Below, piece after piece: positions 34,900-48,024 of a stretch of 64,000 bases of DNA. Source of the DNA: Ceratodon purpureus (Eukaryota > Streptophyta > Bryopsida > Pseudoditrichales > Ditrichaceae); the NCBI GenBank assembly GCA_014871385.1, contig CM026426.1, positions 1,275,544 to 1,339,543 on the forward strand, in the 5' to 3' direction. Position 1 is the first letter of the stretch. Every line of letters starts with the position of its first letter. The notes under the pieces were generated by a model, which searched no databases, had not been told where the DNA came from, and was given only the letters and a program-made list of their open reading frames with translations. The position numbers were made by a program, and so were the translations under genes.

Positions 34900-36400
34900 T
34901 ATTTTTTACATTTTCCATCGTGGCTTCAACTTTTCTCCTCTAAATCTTGTCAAGTTGACCATCAAATTGCGCCATCCGCGCTGGATCAAGGTCATTGCAC
35001 ACTAAGTACCAATAGGTCTTGGATTCAATCATCCGTGTCATACAAATATTGTAGAAGAGATAACCGCACAAACCAAGGATCGCTGCATTAGCAAAAAATC
35101 CATGGTTGCAATTTGAGCAAATCTCCGTCATGCAAGATTATATAGGTGGTACAGACATACTAGTCTTGTACAAAGATGCAACGCATTGGCGCAAGGTTAG
35201 ATTGCCTTGCTTTGCCTTCAGCAGTTTTGCGCCTGCTGCAGCAACATTCGCAATGACTTGGTCATGGGCTCCACTGGCATTAGCATGGGGACTTGACTGC
35301 AACTCTTGTATAGTGACCCATGCCGTCATGAGCTCTTCCTCCATCAACAATTGCTTCTGAAAAGGAAGCCTCGATGTTTGACCATGAGCCTTGTATTTGC
35401 TTTATATTCCTTCACAAAAGAGTTGTCTCTACTTTACAACCGCTAAGATGCATTTGAGTTTGAGTGCTATGCACTCTACACGTGTGCGTGCATTCACAAT
35501 GGCCGTCGCCAATGCATGGTCGTCCTCCAACTCTTCCATTGTCTTCAAAATAACAATTGTGGCTGCCTTGGCAGCATCTACTTCTCTCAGAGCGCCATGT
35601 ACACTTAGAGGCATTCTTCATCGAGTAGGAGTCCCTGTCGCAATGCACGCCATGAGCTAGCACAAATCTTCTACTTGTTGGCCACAAACTTCACCTTCTT
35701 CTCCTTAGGCATGGCTATATCCACCTGCACAAGCAAAGGCCCAATTAAGATGTTTGCCTACAGTTGTGCCCTTGCTCAAGGCGCATGGTTGTTGTTTGAA
35801 GAAGTGGATTCGACCTTGGCCATTTACTTCCAAGACTTCATGGCGCTTTGTTTCTTCACCAATGCCCTCCACTTTCTTTCCCAATCAACGGAGTAAATTG
35901 AGATAAGGAAAAATTCCTTTGTATCAATTGGATACATGGCCTCCACACAACCCTCTTCATATCCGCCATAAAAATTTATAGATAAAAAAGATAGACAATG
36001 CCCAATGCCTTTTGTGACCCCAACCTAACAAAATTACGTTTTTTTAGAATATGGAGGATAGTAGAACACTATTAGAGCTTACGTACCTACGCTTGAATAG
36101 CTTGACCTTGTTCAAATTGTGCATTCTCACAATAGATGCAAATACACTATCTGCATGCTTCAGAGGACTTCAATTGTTTCATCCACTGCGTTGCAATCTC
36201 AATCATCAGCTCCTTCATGCGCTCTTGACTAACATAGTTGACATTGTAGACACGATCATAAATTTTGACAAGTACTGTTATAGTATGCGGATCTATCATG
36301 TCTGCTGTGTATTTGCGACGCCGCAACTACAATATGGAACAACATCGAGAATAGATCTAAACTTATTCATCAACTCAATAGGGCTTTGATACCTTTCACT
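34900..36400 (-). pseudogene. Degenerate coiled-coil/unknown coding relic
   Basis: Minus-strand segments with real-protein composition but broken frames: near 36250-36100 (ERMKELMIEIATQWMKQLKS), a short run MPKEKKVKFVANK (about 35714-35676), 35614-35429 (ILKTMEELEDDHALATAIVNARTRVE), 35350-35138 and 35131-34940 (hydrophobic ILGLCGYLFYN). Stops separate them. The pattern of helical Ala/Glu-rich blocks resembles the relics at 20.2-21.5 kb and suggests an old transposon gene. Confidence 0.35.
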
Positions 36401-38870
36401 GATACAGTGCATTATCTTATAGAATCAGTGTTCCTCTAGAATGTCCACTTGGTCTCCACAGCAGAAGAAACAATCAAATAGATCAAGCAACAGTGGTACA
36501 TTGCGAGTGCAGTATTATAGAGCATCAACTATCTATGTAGCATGTTTGAAGAATAAAAAAAAATTAGTGAACCTAAACCTAAAAATTATACGCACATAGC
36601 CTATCTCACAAGTGAGTCGGGGAGTCAATGTTAACTATTGTGAATATAAACTGTTTGACATTCAAAATACCTTGACGGGGATAGGGGATATGCAAGGGAA
36701 CCCAAACAGACTTTCAAAAAATCCAAGCCAAGGAATTTATGTTGAGCCACCTTAGAAGTACATGGAGGAGGCTAATATGGACACTTCTCTATCACTTCAA
36801 ACTAGAACCCTATGCATGTGTGTCTTTTGAAAGAATCCGATTAATATCACAGCTTATTAGATGAGAGCTTGGTAACAATGAGGCAAAATACTAAAACAAT
36901 ACACAGAGCCAACTTTGGCTTCCCAAATCAATGGAGAGAAGAATCATAGAGTAGAAAATAATAATTGACTACCACAAACCTCGTGCTGTACCTTGGTATT
37001 GCCCAATGTGGAGAGCGACAAGAAGAGCGTGGGAAACCCCTAAAGTGACATAGACCAATATCATCTTCTAATAGTTGTAATTCACCCTTGACATCGACTT
37101 CAAATGCTCAGGACCTATTGGAATGCATCGGAATTGAGGGGGGGAAAATTACCAAGTTTAGAAAGACATCGTTGAAGCGCTCTCATATATTGACCCTAAT
37201 TAGACCTACAAATTTTAAGCTTCATGAATGTGCAGCTCCACTCGCGTGCACAAGGATGCTATGTCCAAAGTGCCATGATTGAATGTGTGCTCTTAGACGC
37301 CTAATCAGGCAATGATGCCCCCCCCCCCCCCATTCTTTGTCTGAATTTCTAAGCCCGATCAGTCTGCAACTCCTCATATCTCTACCTTGAAGTTCAAGAA
37401 CAACTTCTTCGTCACGCAATCCAATTCAAGCGCTCAACAAATCTACTCTAGCAAATACTAGTCGCGAACAACCAAGAACCACAAGTAGAACATTGACACA
37501 AATAGAATGGCTGTAACTCAACGTGAAGGAGGTGTTGATGTTATCGCTCACGTCAAGCTATCCCATGACCATATGGATGGTGGGCCGGCGGCAAAGGCCA
37601 GGGACCTAAGAGCGTGACATTAGGGGTGTTCAAAGCCTAGGGGGCACTTGACACCCCACTTGATCACACTTGTGGTTTCTAATCACATGATGTTCTTCCA
37701 ATGCTTCAAACTCATCGAGGAGGGTAGAGGCTTCTATAATGAGTTTTATAGGAGGCTTTTTGGCCTCGTCAGCGTCCTTTGCAAAGATAACTTGGAAAAT
37801 AAACGTAATGCCCACTTAGGTAAAATGATCAGGGTTTCAAGGGGACAAAGGCTCTGTTTATTACTATGGCTATTGGATTGTACTCTATGAAGACGGTGAG
37901 GGTTTCATGTCCATAGTGCGATTGCAATTTTCAATATTCAGTTGCAAAATCAGAGCATAACCCCCCTTCCCCTCCGTTACTCAAGTTATTTCTGATGATG
38001 CCATCTTTGGCCTGGTGTTCCAATAGAATACGGAGAATCCGTGGAGTTTCACCAAGTAGACAGGTTTTGAGTGCATACAATTTTTTTGTAAGAGCGATAG
38101 GAACGAAATACATTAGACTTTTAGTACTTCGAGGTGGCATATGCAATGCTGATTCCGTTAAGCTGTATTTTGAGATGGCAGTGTGCAATGCTGATTTTGT
38201 CAAGACATTCTGATTTTGATATCAATCTCTAGGGAATTCACACAATGTTCTGCTCATTAGCTGCTAACTCACTGCTCAAATTTACCCACTAAAATTTACC
38301 CATCAATTGGGTTGACGGAAATGAAGTCAATAATCAAGTGATAGCAAAATCATGTGTATCCAAAACAGTAGCTCACGCCACTTAGTGGCTTCCTTGAATA
38401 CTATTGGATGAAAGATTTGATTCTAGTGAATTTGCAAGTGGCCTCATCTCCCACTTTGAACACCCCTTTTGCGTAGTATTATGAAAGGGAATTTACAGGG
38501 TTGCTATGATGGCAGCGGAGGAGATGGCTATTTCCCCGTAGTGGGAGCTTAGGTGGCCAGCTCGCCTATTGAACCGAGCACTAGACCCGTCCTCCTCGCC
38601 CCACTTTTACCATGCCGCTCGCAGCGGAGGTAATCTACCCTCCACTTTAATGCCTGCTCGTCAAAACACTGGCGGGTTCGAGAGGGCATGTGTTGCCCCC
38701 CTCCCGAGACACTCGACATGCTATGGCCATGATGGCACATATGGCATCTCCATGGCTGTAGCCTCTTAAAACCCCATACCCCACCTCCATGACACAAACC
38801 TGTGACCTACGTAGGTCTAGGTGGTCTATGACACAGGTTAGGGTTTGGTTTTCAGTTTTGAGTTTTAGCG

Positions 38871-40648
38871 GTGGCATTCAGAGCGCTAGGACTGCGCCGA
38901 AGCCTTGCCACATCATTGTCGCCATCTCCCACCAACACCCTCAACTGCAACAAATTCCCTGAAGGTAGCATCTACAATGAGGACGACGTCAAGGTAGAGA
39001 GAGAACAAAGGTTGAGGAGGTTTGTGCAACCTAGAGGCCATGTCTTCAAACTCCATCATTGCTACCTACGGTGACTTCAATGCTCCCAAGGAAATTTTGG
39101 TGGATGTGACGTTTTGGAGAGGGGAGTTGCAATTGAGCCACGACCGAGAACATACACCAACTGCGAGACCACGCTAGTGGTGAGCTCTAAAACCTTTGGA
39201 GATGACGGTGGTGGATAGCGTATGCAAGGGGGTAAAGAGTTGCACCGTGACACTGAGAGCACTTTGATTCAGAGTGTCAAACCTGTGAGGAAGAAGAAAA
39301 AAACAAAGGCCATGGCGCATTCTGAAGGTAGGACCTTCCGAGTTGTCACTCCCTCGAGGGATATCTTCTATGGCCGTGCACCGTGTAGGGTAGAGGGGAA
39401 GAGTGTGCAGGAAGGGCAAACATTGGGAGATGGCATTGCCTCCGCAACTCCATGCAAGGATCACAAGCTTTCTGACATTGCAACAATGGTTAAAAAACAC
39501 CAGCTCAAGGCAGGGGCATCTAGGAGAATTGTGCAGCAACGCATTGTTGCCGTGGAGGACCTGTTCGGAAAATTCAACATTCATGGGGCAGGAGAGGGGA
39601 CGAGCAAGAGGGAGAGCTTCTATCCATGCAATGGGGTAGTCTATAGGTAAAGAAGACACATTTGCGCCATGCACAGATCGAGGGGAGATCAGGCTTCCAA
39701 CAACTGAAAACAAGAGAAAACGGAAAGGAAAGGGGAGGGTTGCTAATGTTCCACCTGCTCTCGACTTGGAGCTAGCTATGGAGGATGACTTCTCTACCTG
39801 CAGCGTAGATCTTGTGACACCAAGCGCTGATGAGAGCCAGCTGCAGCCACAGATGGCGCATTCTGGAATACACGTGTCCAAAGGAAGCTCACTACTGATG
39901 AAGGATGGGTTTGCCTCCTCTTTGAAGTATAAGTCTGGATTAAAGGTTACTATCCGGGAGTGAACTGGTGACCCAATATTGGTGCATCAAAAAGCTCGTA
40001 AAAGTGTGGAAGATGAGTTTGTCATCACTAAGTGTTTGGGCGCTGACTAGACCTTGGAAGAGAAATACCACAGATATCAAGAGCCCAAAGCTGTGGCGGA
40101 GTAGTTGAAGGAGCAAACTGACCATGTCGATGACGTAGGAGATGAGGACGTTGCGGCTATCCAAGAGGGGCACTCCTGCGTTGCTAGACGGAGAGGAGGT
40201 GGACACGGTGGTGTAGGCGTTAGATCAGCATTGTGACAACATAGACGATATCGAAGATGGAGCCCACATGGTTGTTGAAGGTGAGGTCGACGGTACTCAT
40301 GACACTTTTGACTCTCTAGATGGACTAGAAACCTTGGATCCATGACCAATTCGGAGAGAGCGCGCGATTGATTCCGGTGACTACGACAGCGGCTTCCTTG
40401 ATGTTGTCGCAGCCGTGACAATGTGGGAGAAAGATTGCGGCTCAGAGTTACGGATGCACATGTGGTGGGCCCAAGGAGAGGGTACCCCCATCCAAGGTAT
40501 CCTAGATGCTAGAAGGAAAGAAGTGCACGGATTTAAGGAGAGGCATGTAGCAATGGCGCGAGCTGCCTTTGAAGATGACATTAGCAACTTCCACCTCCCA
40601 CCTCCCCCCTCCTCCGAGAGGTTGTCAAAGCCAGGTTTATTGTCGTAG
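38871..40648 (+). pseudogene. Decayed ORF, left part of a split relic
   Basis: Plus-strand coding traces: 39222-39650 (Lys-rich start VRKKKKTKAMAHSEGRTFRVV, then IATMVKKHQLKAGASRRIVQQRIVAVEDLFGKFN), 39766-39963 (acidic) and 40415-40648 (WEKDCGSELRMHMWWAQGEG). Frames and stops alternate, so it is not expressed as one protein. It ends where the GC-rich insertion begins (about 40646) and may continue at 44886. Confidence 0.35.
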
Positions 40649-43600
40649 CACGGTGGTAACGTATTCAGTTAAATAACCTAAATAACGCGTAACACGCTAA
40701 AACCGCGCCAAGTTCGTTCCCACGAAGAACCTGCGGCTGTAAACACAACTGAGAGAAGAGATAATCTAAAAGAAACACATAAAAATCCCAAACACAAACC
40801 CAAGAAACACCCAAGGCCACAAAATCTAAGGGATAGAGAAATCCCAGATACTACCTAGTACGGAAAATTCCACTATCCAAAGGTGGAAAGTGGAACACTA
40901 TCTACCCCCAAAGACTACAAGAAACCTACCTTATCTTAACACAATCTACAGGTCCAGAATTCCGACCCTAGAGCCCATCACTATGTACACAGAAACATCC
41001 CAGAAGACCCATCGTAGTTAGCTACTCTATGACAGCATCTCCGGGATTACTAGTGGAATCTTTACTGCTGCTCCACTTTTCCGTCACCAACCGACTTCCG
41101 TACCCGGAATAATTCTAGCGGTTTAAGCTAGAATGCTCAAAGAGGCTTTGTAGTTATTTCCGGGGATTTCGCCCACTGATTTGTCAGGGTTTTCTCCCTA
41201 CTTCACGTACTCCTACACTAATACTCCCTCCGCCTGGTGTTTCGATGGGGGCAGCCTTCTCGCGGAAAACTGTCCCACTCAAGTCTCGTACCACTCCCCC
41301 AGAAGGGGTGGAAATGCGGAAGTGGGCCACTACCCTCACAACGGGTACAAATGCTGTGTTCCGCAGGTCACACAGAGTAGGGCCACGTTTCCACGTTTCC
41401 GATGTTGGGGTGGATTGTGGAAATGGTGAAGCTCAAATCCTTGTACCGAAGTACCCCCTTCGAATCCCCAAGTATCCTCGAGCCGGAGTACACCCTCCGC
41501 ACCCAAGTCTGGTATCTGCCACTTCCACTTTCCGCCCTCTCTTCCTTTCCACCCTTAGTGTTCCTCCGTCTAACACCTTCCGCACAGGGGGTGATACCGA
41601 ACCGATTAAGCAAGTACACCAATCCTAAACAGGGGCGGCTGCTAGCTCACCAAGTACCCCCTTGCATGAGAGCAACGGCTTGAATTAGGGATGTTTAAAA
41701 CTTGCTTAATAGAGGCTCACAGCCCGAACTGACCTAACACGGAATACTAGCCTAACTAACCTACACAGCGTTTATGGGGACCGGTGCAAACTCGGAAACA
41801 GCAAGAATGGAAAGGAGGGACCACTCACTTTGCTCATGCACTCAAGAAAACAACTCAAGACAAATGTGGAGTAAAACATAAAGCCTGAATTGCACAAAAG
41901 AACACAAACATCGCAAAATGGTGAGAGAAAACCCCAAGGGTTCTCCCTTTTAAACTACTAAGCCACGGGCCGCGTGATCAGAATCACGGGCCACGTGGCA
42001 GCAGGCTGACTTTCCGCTACCCGAAGAGCCAAGGCCCGAAACTAGGAAAAAGACAAAAACAATAAAGTCTAACTTCACCTAACTACCCTGGTCTACCTAC
42101 CACGACTACTTGCATCTGAAGCTTCCTACCAAAAATATCTCCTAAATAGAGTCCTAAGATCTACCCACTGCCCCTCTTCTTCCTCTCCTTGGCCTCCATC
42201 TTCCTCAGCTTCCGCTTTTCCTTGCGGCCCAGCTTATCTTTCGCGGCCACTGAGGCTAGTGGCGGTCCAACTGTCGCATCGTGGCCAAGTGGGCCTGAGA
42301 TCTCGGCGGCGCGCTCCCTCAGTTCCGAGGAATCCGGCGCAAGTGGGGCTGCCAGCTGACTGACTTCCGGCTGCCGCGGACCACGTGGCTGAGTGGCCGG
42401 TGTCACTTGCTCCTTCTCCGAGAAAAGTGGCGGCGGGTTTCTAGAAACTACCTGGAAAGTCACTGAAGGGCTGGCCGGTGATGCCTCTGCCACGTGGCCG
42501 CTTCTCAGGGTCTCCTTATCGCCGGCGGAAATAGCCGGGGTGGAATTCAGATCCACTGTCACAGGGGCAGAAACAGGGTCCGGGGCAGTAATGTCCGTAA
42601 CATACTCTTCTTCTCCCGCTGCTTCGGTTTCCGCTTCTGCCCTTGTGCCTCCCGGGGTCTTCTCAGCTGAACTCGAGGAAGTCTCCTCATCATCCGAAGA
42701 CTCATCTGATGACGGGAACAGCTGATCCAAAGTAGCCACCAGAGTCCTCATTGCTCTTAGGGCCGCGTCCATCTTGCTCCCCTGATCCATAACAAAGGGA
42801 ACCAACTTGGTCCCGGAGACGTGGCCCGCGTTCTTCAAATCTGCATCGAACATCTTGGCCTTGAGCCATACATCTCCGGGGACTCCCACCGTATCCATGA
42901 CCTATCTTGTGACGCTGGCTGCCTCCCTCATCTGTTTCTGGAGCTCCTTCTTCTCTGCCTCTACCTTCGCAAGCTTCTCCAAGACCTTCCGATTTTCCGC
43001 CGTGAGTTGGTCCACCTTCCCTTCCAGCTTCCGCTGGTGGCGCGGATCCTGTACCGCTTCCCGGACTGCTGTCACTAAGGTATCCCGCGGAGGATTCCCT
43101 ACTATTGCTCCCAACTGCTGGAGCTGAACCTCATTAACCCTCCACCTATCTCTTACCCCCTCCAGGTCGCGGATGATGGCATCCAGTGACACTTCCCCTC
43201 TGGGCTGACTGTCCGTTCCAGCTTCCACTACTCGGGTGGCGGACCTGGTCCGCGTTGCAGGTGTCCCTTCCGTCGTTTTCCTCTTCTTTGCCGCTGGCTG
43301 CTCCTCGGTACTGACCTCTATAACCTCCTCTTCCTTTGATTCGTCCGGGCCGAGGTCGGGTTCCGAGTCAGTGGTCTGCAATTCCCTCATGATCTGGTGG
43401 CCCGCCCACTGGACCGTCTCCTCTTCCGTGAGCAGGTTTCCGTGCTCGTACAGGTGGTAGAGGAAAGGCCCAATGTATGAGGGTTGCCCACGCTTGGTGG
43501 CCGTGGCCAGCTTGTGTACCACCTCCCCTATGATACTCCCCCAGTCCACTACCCTCTCCCCCGAGAAGGAGAGAAGAATAGTAGTGGCTAGGGTGAGAGT

Positions 43601-44855
43601 TACATTGTAAGGCTTCTCAGGGCTCAGTATCGGCACTAGGAATGCCAAGACCCTCCTCTCCCTCTTGTCCTTACAGTCCTTCACATAATACCCATACTTC
43701 GCATCCAACTTCTGGGCAAACTTACCTCTGGTACAGTCGTCTTTCTTGGATGCCATGCCCTCACCTCCGGTTGGAAACCCGTAAACTCCTGTCCAGAGCT
43801 CCGCACTCCATCGATCGGGCCGCCCCCGCACAGTAGTCGCGTACCGCGGATCCACCTTCCCGGTAGTTAGTTCCTTCACCATAGCCTCGCTCCGCACCCT
43901 CCAGGACTTCTTCAATAAACCACCGCAGCCCATCCTCTTAAGGTCCTCCTCTAAGTCACGGCCCTCCTCTGCATTGTTGGGGATACCCACGTGGATCTTT
44001 CGGAGACCCACTGTCCCGTCTTGGCTTCGCTTCTTGGGCTGTGCGGCCATGGCGTCCCACTGTCGGTGCGTACTTCTAACCCTCCGGCTCCTCAGTCGCG
44101 GTCGGCGCTCCCAATCCTCCGCTTTCTGCTTGGTGACTGCTCCGCAGTGCCGCGATCCCCCTGTCGGTGCTGTCTACCTTGCTTGGGCGGCGCGGCGGCT
44201 AGGGTTTCCCACCTCAGGCTGCTACCGACTACCACTAACCCGAGCTCCCTTCTAACACTATGCCGCGACCTAGGGTTTCTCCACACGACGTGCTGCCTAC
44301 TGTGGCTGCGTCTCGACTACCGCTACCCCTCTAAGAGATGCCTCAATTCGGCGCTGTCCGCTGTCGGTGCTTCCCGCCTCCAGCGTTATCCGCTACCTGC
44401 CAAAAGTAATTTCTACAGTGCGCTCCGCCTCTCTCGGATCCCACTAGTTTCTATCCCTCACCCTAGGCGGCCGCTACCGACTACTACTCACATCTCTCCT
44501 CTAAACCCTCACCTCAGAAAGATGGAAAGAGAGAACTCCTCTCTCGAAGGAGGGGCTTCTAACCCTAGCCGCCGGTCCGATATCCGGGTCGAAACCCGGG
44601 ATGGGTGAGATCCGGGCTTCTGCATGGGCCGGGTATCACCTTTCCGCTTTCTACCTCTAAGTTTCCACCAAAAGGGCGGAAATCTAACTATCTCTAATTA
44701 CTACTTTTTAACATATTTAACTATTTTTATTTTTCCTTAATTTCTATTTCTATCATTCTAATCTAATGTCTACAATTAATTCTAACTAACTATAACTTCT
44801 ATCCTTTTTAACACTTTTAATCTAAAAACATAGACAAAACAATAATTCATGGAAA
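40647..44855 (-). mobile_element. Probable inserted GC-rich unit carrying a gag-like/accessory ORF
   Basis: GTCGT is found on both sides (40642-40646 and about 44857), consistent with a 5-bp target duplication, and the sequence between differs sharply in GC content from the flanking relics. It carries the minus-strand ORF pair 42161-44050, a palindrome CCGGGTCGAAACCCGG in the leader (44584-44599) and a 2-kb tail without coding signal. I found no LTR pair and no pol domain, so the class (non-autonomous retroelement or other) is open. Confidence 0.35.
42161..44050 (-). CDS. Transposon-type protein interrupted by one in-frame TAG
   Basis: A 382-codon frame from ATG 44050 ends in TAG at 42904-42902; after one codon (GTC) an ATG at 42898 opens a further 245 codons in the same frame. 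The upstream part has a compact N-terminal domain of about 240 residues (GLRKIHVGIPNN, DRWSAELWTGVYGFP, YGYYVKDCKDKRERRVLAFLVP, GPFLYHLYEHG), an acidic linker, and a coiled coil (about 340-375). The downstream part continues helical (MDTVGVPGDVWLKAKMFD) into a disordered acidic region and a basic tail (KEKRKLRKMEAKERKK). The first domain resembles gag-like or accessory proteins of plant retroelements, by pattern only. The continuity suggests one 629-codon gene broken by a nonsense codon, or stop readthrough. Confidence 0.6.
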
Positions 44856-44885
44856 GTCGTGACATGACATTTATATTGCCTACGG

Positions 44886-47880
44886 ATGTATGGAGACGCT
44901 ATCAAGGTGCCTTTGACTTTAGAGGCTGACAATGAAGATGACTTTTGGAGGAGGTGGGAGGAGTACTATTGGAATCCAGAGTTCAAGAGTACATTGAGGG
45001 AGTGTCTTTGGTGGTGGACACTCAAGAAGGTCTGTTCGTCATCGCCTTTCAATACTGTTTATTGTTTAACCTTTTGACTCTGTGTGTGACATTGAATTTG
45101 TGTTTGTGGCACTGCTCTTGGTCTGCATTGCGATGATTGAAGCCACGTACAAGATGTCTCTTGTTGCACCTTTGTAGTTTCACCGCGCTCTGTGACTTTT
45201 GCTATGTCATCGTGTAGGGAAAGCAGACTATGACTGAGGAGGTGAAGGCCATGCGCGACGATGTATCTCTGGAACTAGAGACATTAGTGGCTAGTCGGAC
45301 TGCGATGGAGCCATATCCTATTGTTGAAGGCCACCACAAATTCTTCCAATACAATAGAGATTTAGCTTCCTACGTGTCCTTCAAGTCAAGGCTGTTAGAA
45401 GAGCAGGAGACTAAGAAGCTTGCGTCTTTTGACCAAGCAAGGAAGAACGTCTAGAGGAGTAGTTCATATTTGAGGGAGCTGATTGCATGGGATTGGTCAC
45501 TACTCTGGCAGATCCTTTCTGCCAACGATATCCTTTATAGCTCTCTGCCCAAGCCTCCTTGGTCTCACAACGGTAAGCTCGTATAACTAAACTCCCTACA
45601 GTGAAATGTAGTGTCTGACTGGGTTTAATGAAATTTTAGTTTGTTAATTCATCTTCCTTCTCAATCACCTGCTTCCCATTTTTTTAGGTCCTTGTAACCT
45701 TTAACGGATGGAAAACCACGTTTGTGTCTTCAATTGCATGAATGGAGTTGAAAATAATAGATTATTTCTGTTTATCCTACTACGAGGTCAGGAATCCCGG
45801 GGAGTGCAACTATGCCTGCTCCATGGTAGAGTGAGTCATATAGAGCCCATCTTTTTGATTTTTGCAATGAAGCTGTTGTTTACTATAGAAGATGGAATAT
45901 TCCAGCCTCTCACCAGCCCAGTGTATGGAATCACTGCCAAGGTGATCCGGAGTGTTTGCATGGACGAAGCAAAAATGGCCAGGATTCTCTATCTACTTGT
46001 TATCCAAATTCCTTATTGTTGCGCTACTCTAGGGGGGTTTGATCAAGTTGATCTCCTTCCGCGGCTACAAGTACAAGCAGCTCTTGTAAGGCAAGGATAT
46101 GGTGATGACCTCCTCCAAGGGATGATGGGGTGGGTGACAGCAATACAATCAAGGGCATTACTGGACTATGCTGCAGATAGCCCTAGCGACTTTGAGCAGG
46201 CTTGGATGACAATAGACTAGCATGCATGGGCTACACAAGCAAGGCAGTGGACAACTACTTTGGTAAGGAGGGAGGATTGGGACTTGGAATGGATTGTCAG
46301 TCGAGTGACACAATCAACCAGTCCTGAAGTGTGACCCCTACGGAAGTTAATGTGTGACACTCTCGAGAAAATTGCGGGGGCAATATGGGAGGCGAGATCC
46401 GCCTTGACGGAGGCAATGTTAGTGGAGGTACCAAGGAGCATGACAGTAGACATGGAGCAAGACTACTATTGGAAACTGACATCAAGGTTGATGCCATGAC
46501 TGCAATTCTAGGTGGGATCTGTGTGACGGTAATTGACCCCCCTCCAAGCATCACAGCAATGTTGTCGCTCATGGATGTCAGTGGAATGCAGACAGGTGGC
46601 ATAGATATGGGAATTAGCGGAGGGATAACAGAAGGATCCTCCATCGAATTCCCCTTGGTTGCGCACGGCTGCATATCAGATGATGAGTGTGTCAGGGGAG
46701 TGTCAATTTTGAGGCAGAATGTTGAAGCTGAAGAATGTCGTGGACGTGACAGTGGACATAGAGAGGGATCAGACGGTGTCAAGGAAAAAGGCCTGATGGA
46801 CGTGCCTGTAAAGGACATCAATCTAGCGGGGTGGATGGAGGGGCAGATGTCTCCAAGGGCGGAGACGTACACATTCAGGTTTAACATCATAGTCGACATA
46901 AGTGTCAATGTCACAGCAAAAGAGGAGTCACGGGGCAAAGATGACATAAGTGTCAGTTTCACAACAAAGGAAGAGTCATGAGGCAAAAAAGACGGGGGCT
47001 TTATGGAAGTATATGAGTACGTACTTGCAATAAAAGAAGCAATTTTTGGATTTTCCAGGTAAAGGAGAAGGTACCATTCGGAAACTGGAAATTGTATTCT
47101 ATATTCACTTACAGAAGGAGATAAAGGTCATGCATGATGCATTTTAAGGATTAAAGAGGGTGAAGTCCCGCCTAGAGAACGATGTTGTGTACTTTGTCAT
47201 GTCGCGGGTATATCTTACATACCCAAGTAAGAAACGTCACGAAATACACATTGTGAGCTCGGGGATTACTACATATCCTCGACAACTGATAAACCATCAA
47301 GCAGATCTGCAGAAGTTTGCTACAACATGGTTACAGCCGCCTCCAAGTGTAGATGTCTTACAGGTTAAGGATCTTATTGTACCTTGGGTTTGCGAGGGAC
47401 ATCGGTCTGTTCTCGTGTTCTGGCCGACGGCTGTCCTGCATATGGACTCGGCTGGCGGTACTTGCTACCATCCCAATAAAGAACATGCGGAGTTTGTGAG
47501 GTGGATTTTGGCTCTGTGGGAGAGCCTTCAAGGCGTGGAGGTGGACTCTGTGGAGAAAGTCGTTTCTGTACAAGTGTTCTAGCAACAAAGGACTACGAGT
47601 GCAAATATTTCAGCATCCGCAACGTCATTATCTACCTAAAGGTCGGGAACTAGTACCTTCTTGCGTCCCTACCTATTTTCAAATAGAAACAAACATATTA
47701 ACATCCGTGGAAGGGTACGAGGCGGTGGTAAAACCAACCAATGCGAGGGAGATTAATATTAAGATATTAGTGTTGTTATCAAAGGAGCTGCGTCTCAGCT
47801 GCGTGATAAGCGCCGACCGCGTTCCTTCTGCCTGCTTATGTTTGCAGATCCCCGTTTTGGAGAAGACCCAGTGCTCTTAA
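44886..47880 (+). pseudogene. Decayed ORF with Ulp1-like (C48) protease signature
   Basis: Plus-strand traces: 44886-45033 (LTLEADNEDDFWRRWEEYYW), 45230-45454 (helical, RLLEEQETKKLASFDQARK), 45708-46220, 46385-46981, and 47160-47582. In the last, CEGHRSVLVFWPTAVLHMDSAGG resembles the His ... Asp part of Ulp1/C48 cysteine proteases (GHW-SLLV ... LDS); His in EGHRS and Asp in HMDS would be catalytic. I do not find the catalytic Cys segment afterwards. Ulp1-like domains are common passengers of plant MULE and CACTA transposons, so this is probably TE-derived. Stops and frame changes indicate decay. Confidence 0.4.
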
Positions 47881-48024
47881 TGGATGGGACAGAGTCACCA
47901 TCTCCAAGTGGCAAGACCAAAGGCTGTGATACTGTTGTGTTTATCATAAACTAGTTAGTATATGTAAATCAGCTTACATATTTTGTTCTACAGTCACTAG
48001 AGCAGAACAGTGTCCAAAGTGACG

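Noticed and set aside
39174-39881. 235-codon minus-strand ORF
   Set aside because: Opposite strand has Lys-rich and helical coding traces with better composition; this frame is Ser/Leu/Pro/Cys-rich and starts without clear context.
44584-44599. tRNA T-arm-like palindrome CCGGGTCGAAACCCGG
   Set aside because: No acceptor or anticodon arms around it; treated as a simple palindrome in a leader region.
40647-44855. LTR pair or terminal inverted repeats bordering the GC-rich unit
   Set aside because: Comparison of both ends by eye found no similar sequence.
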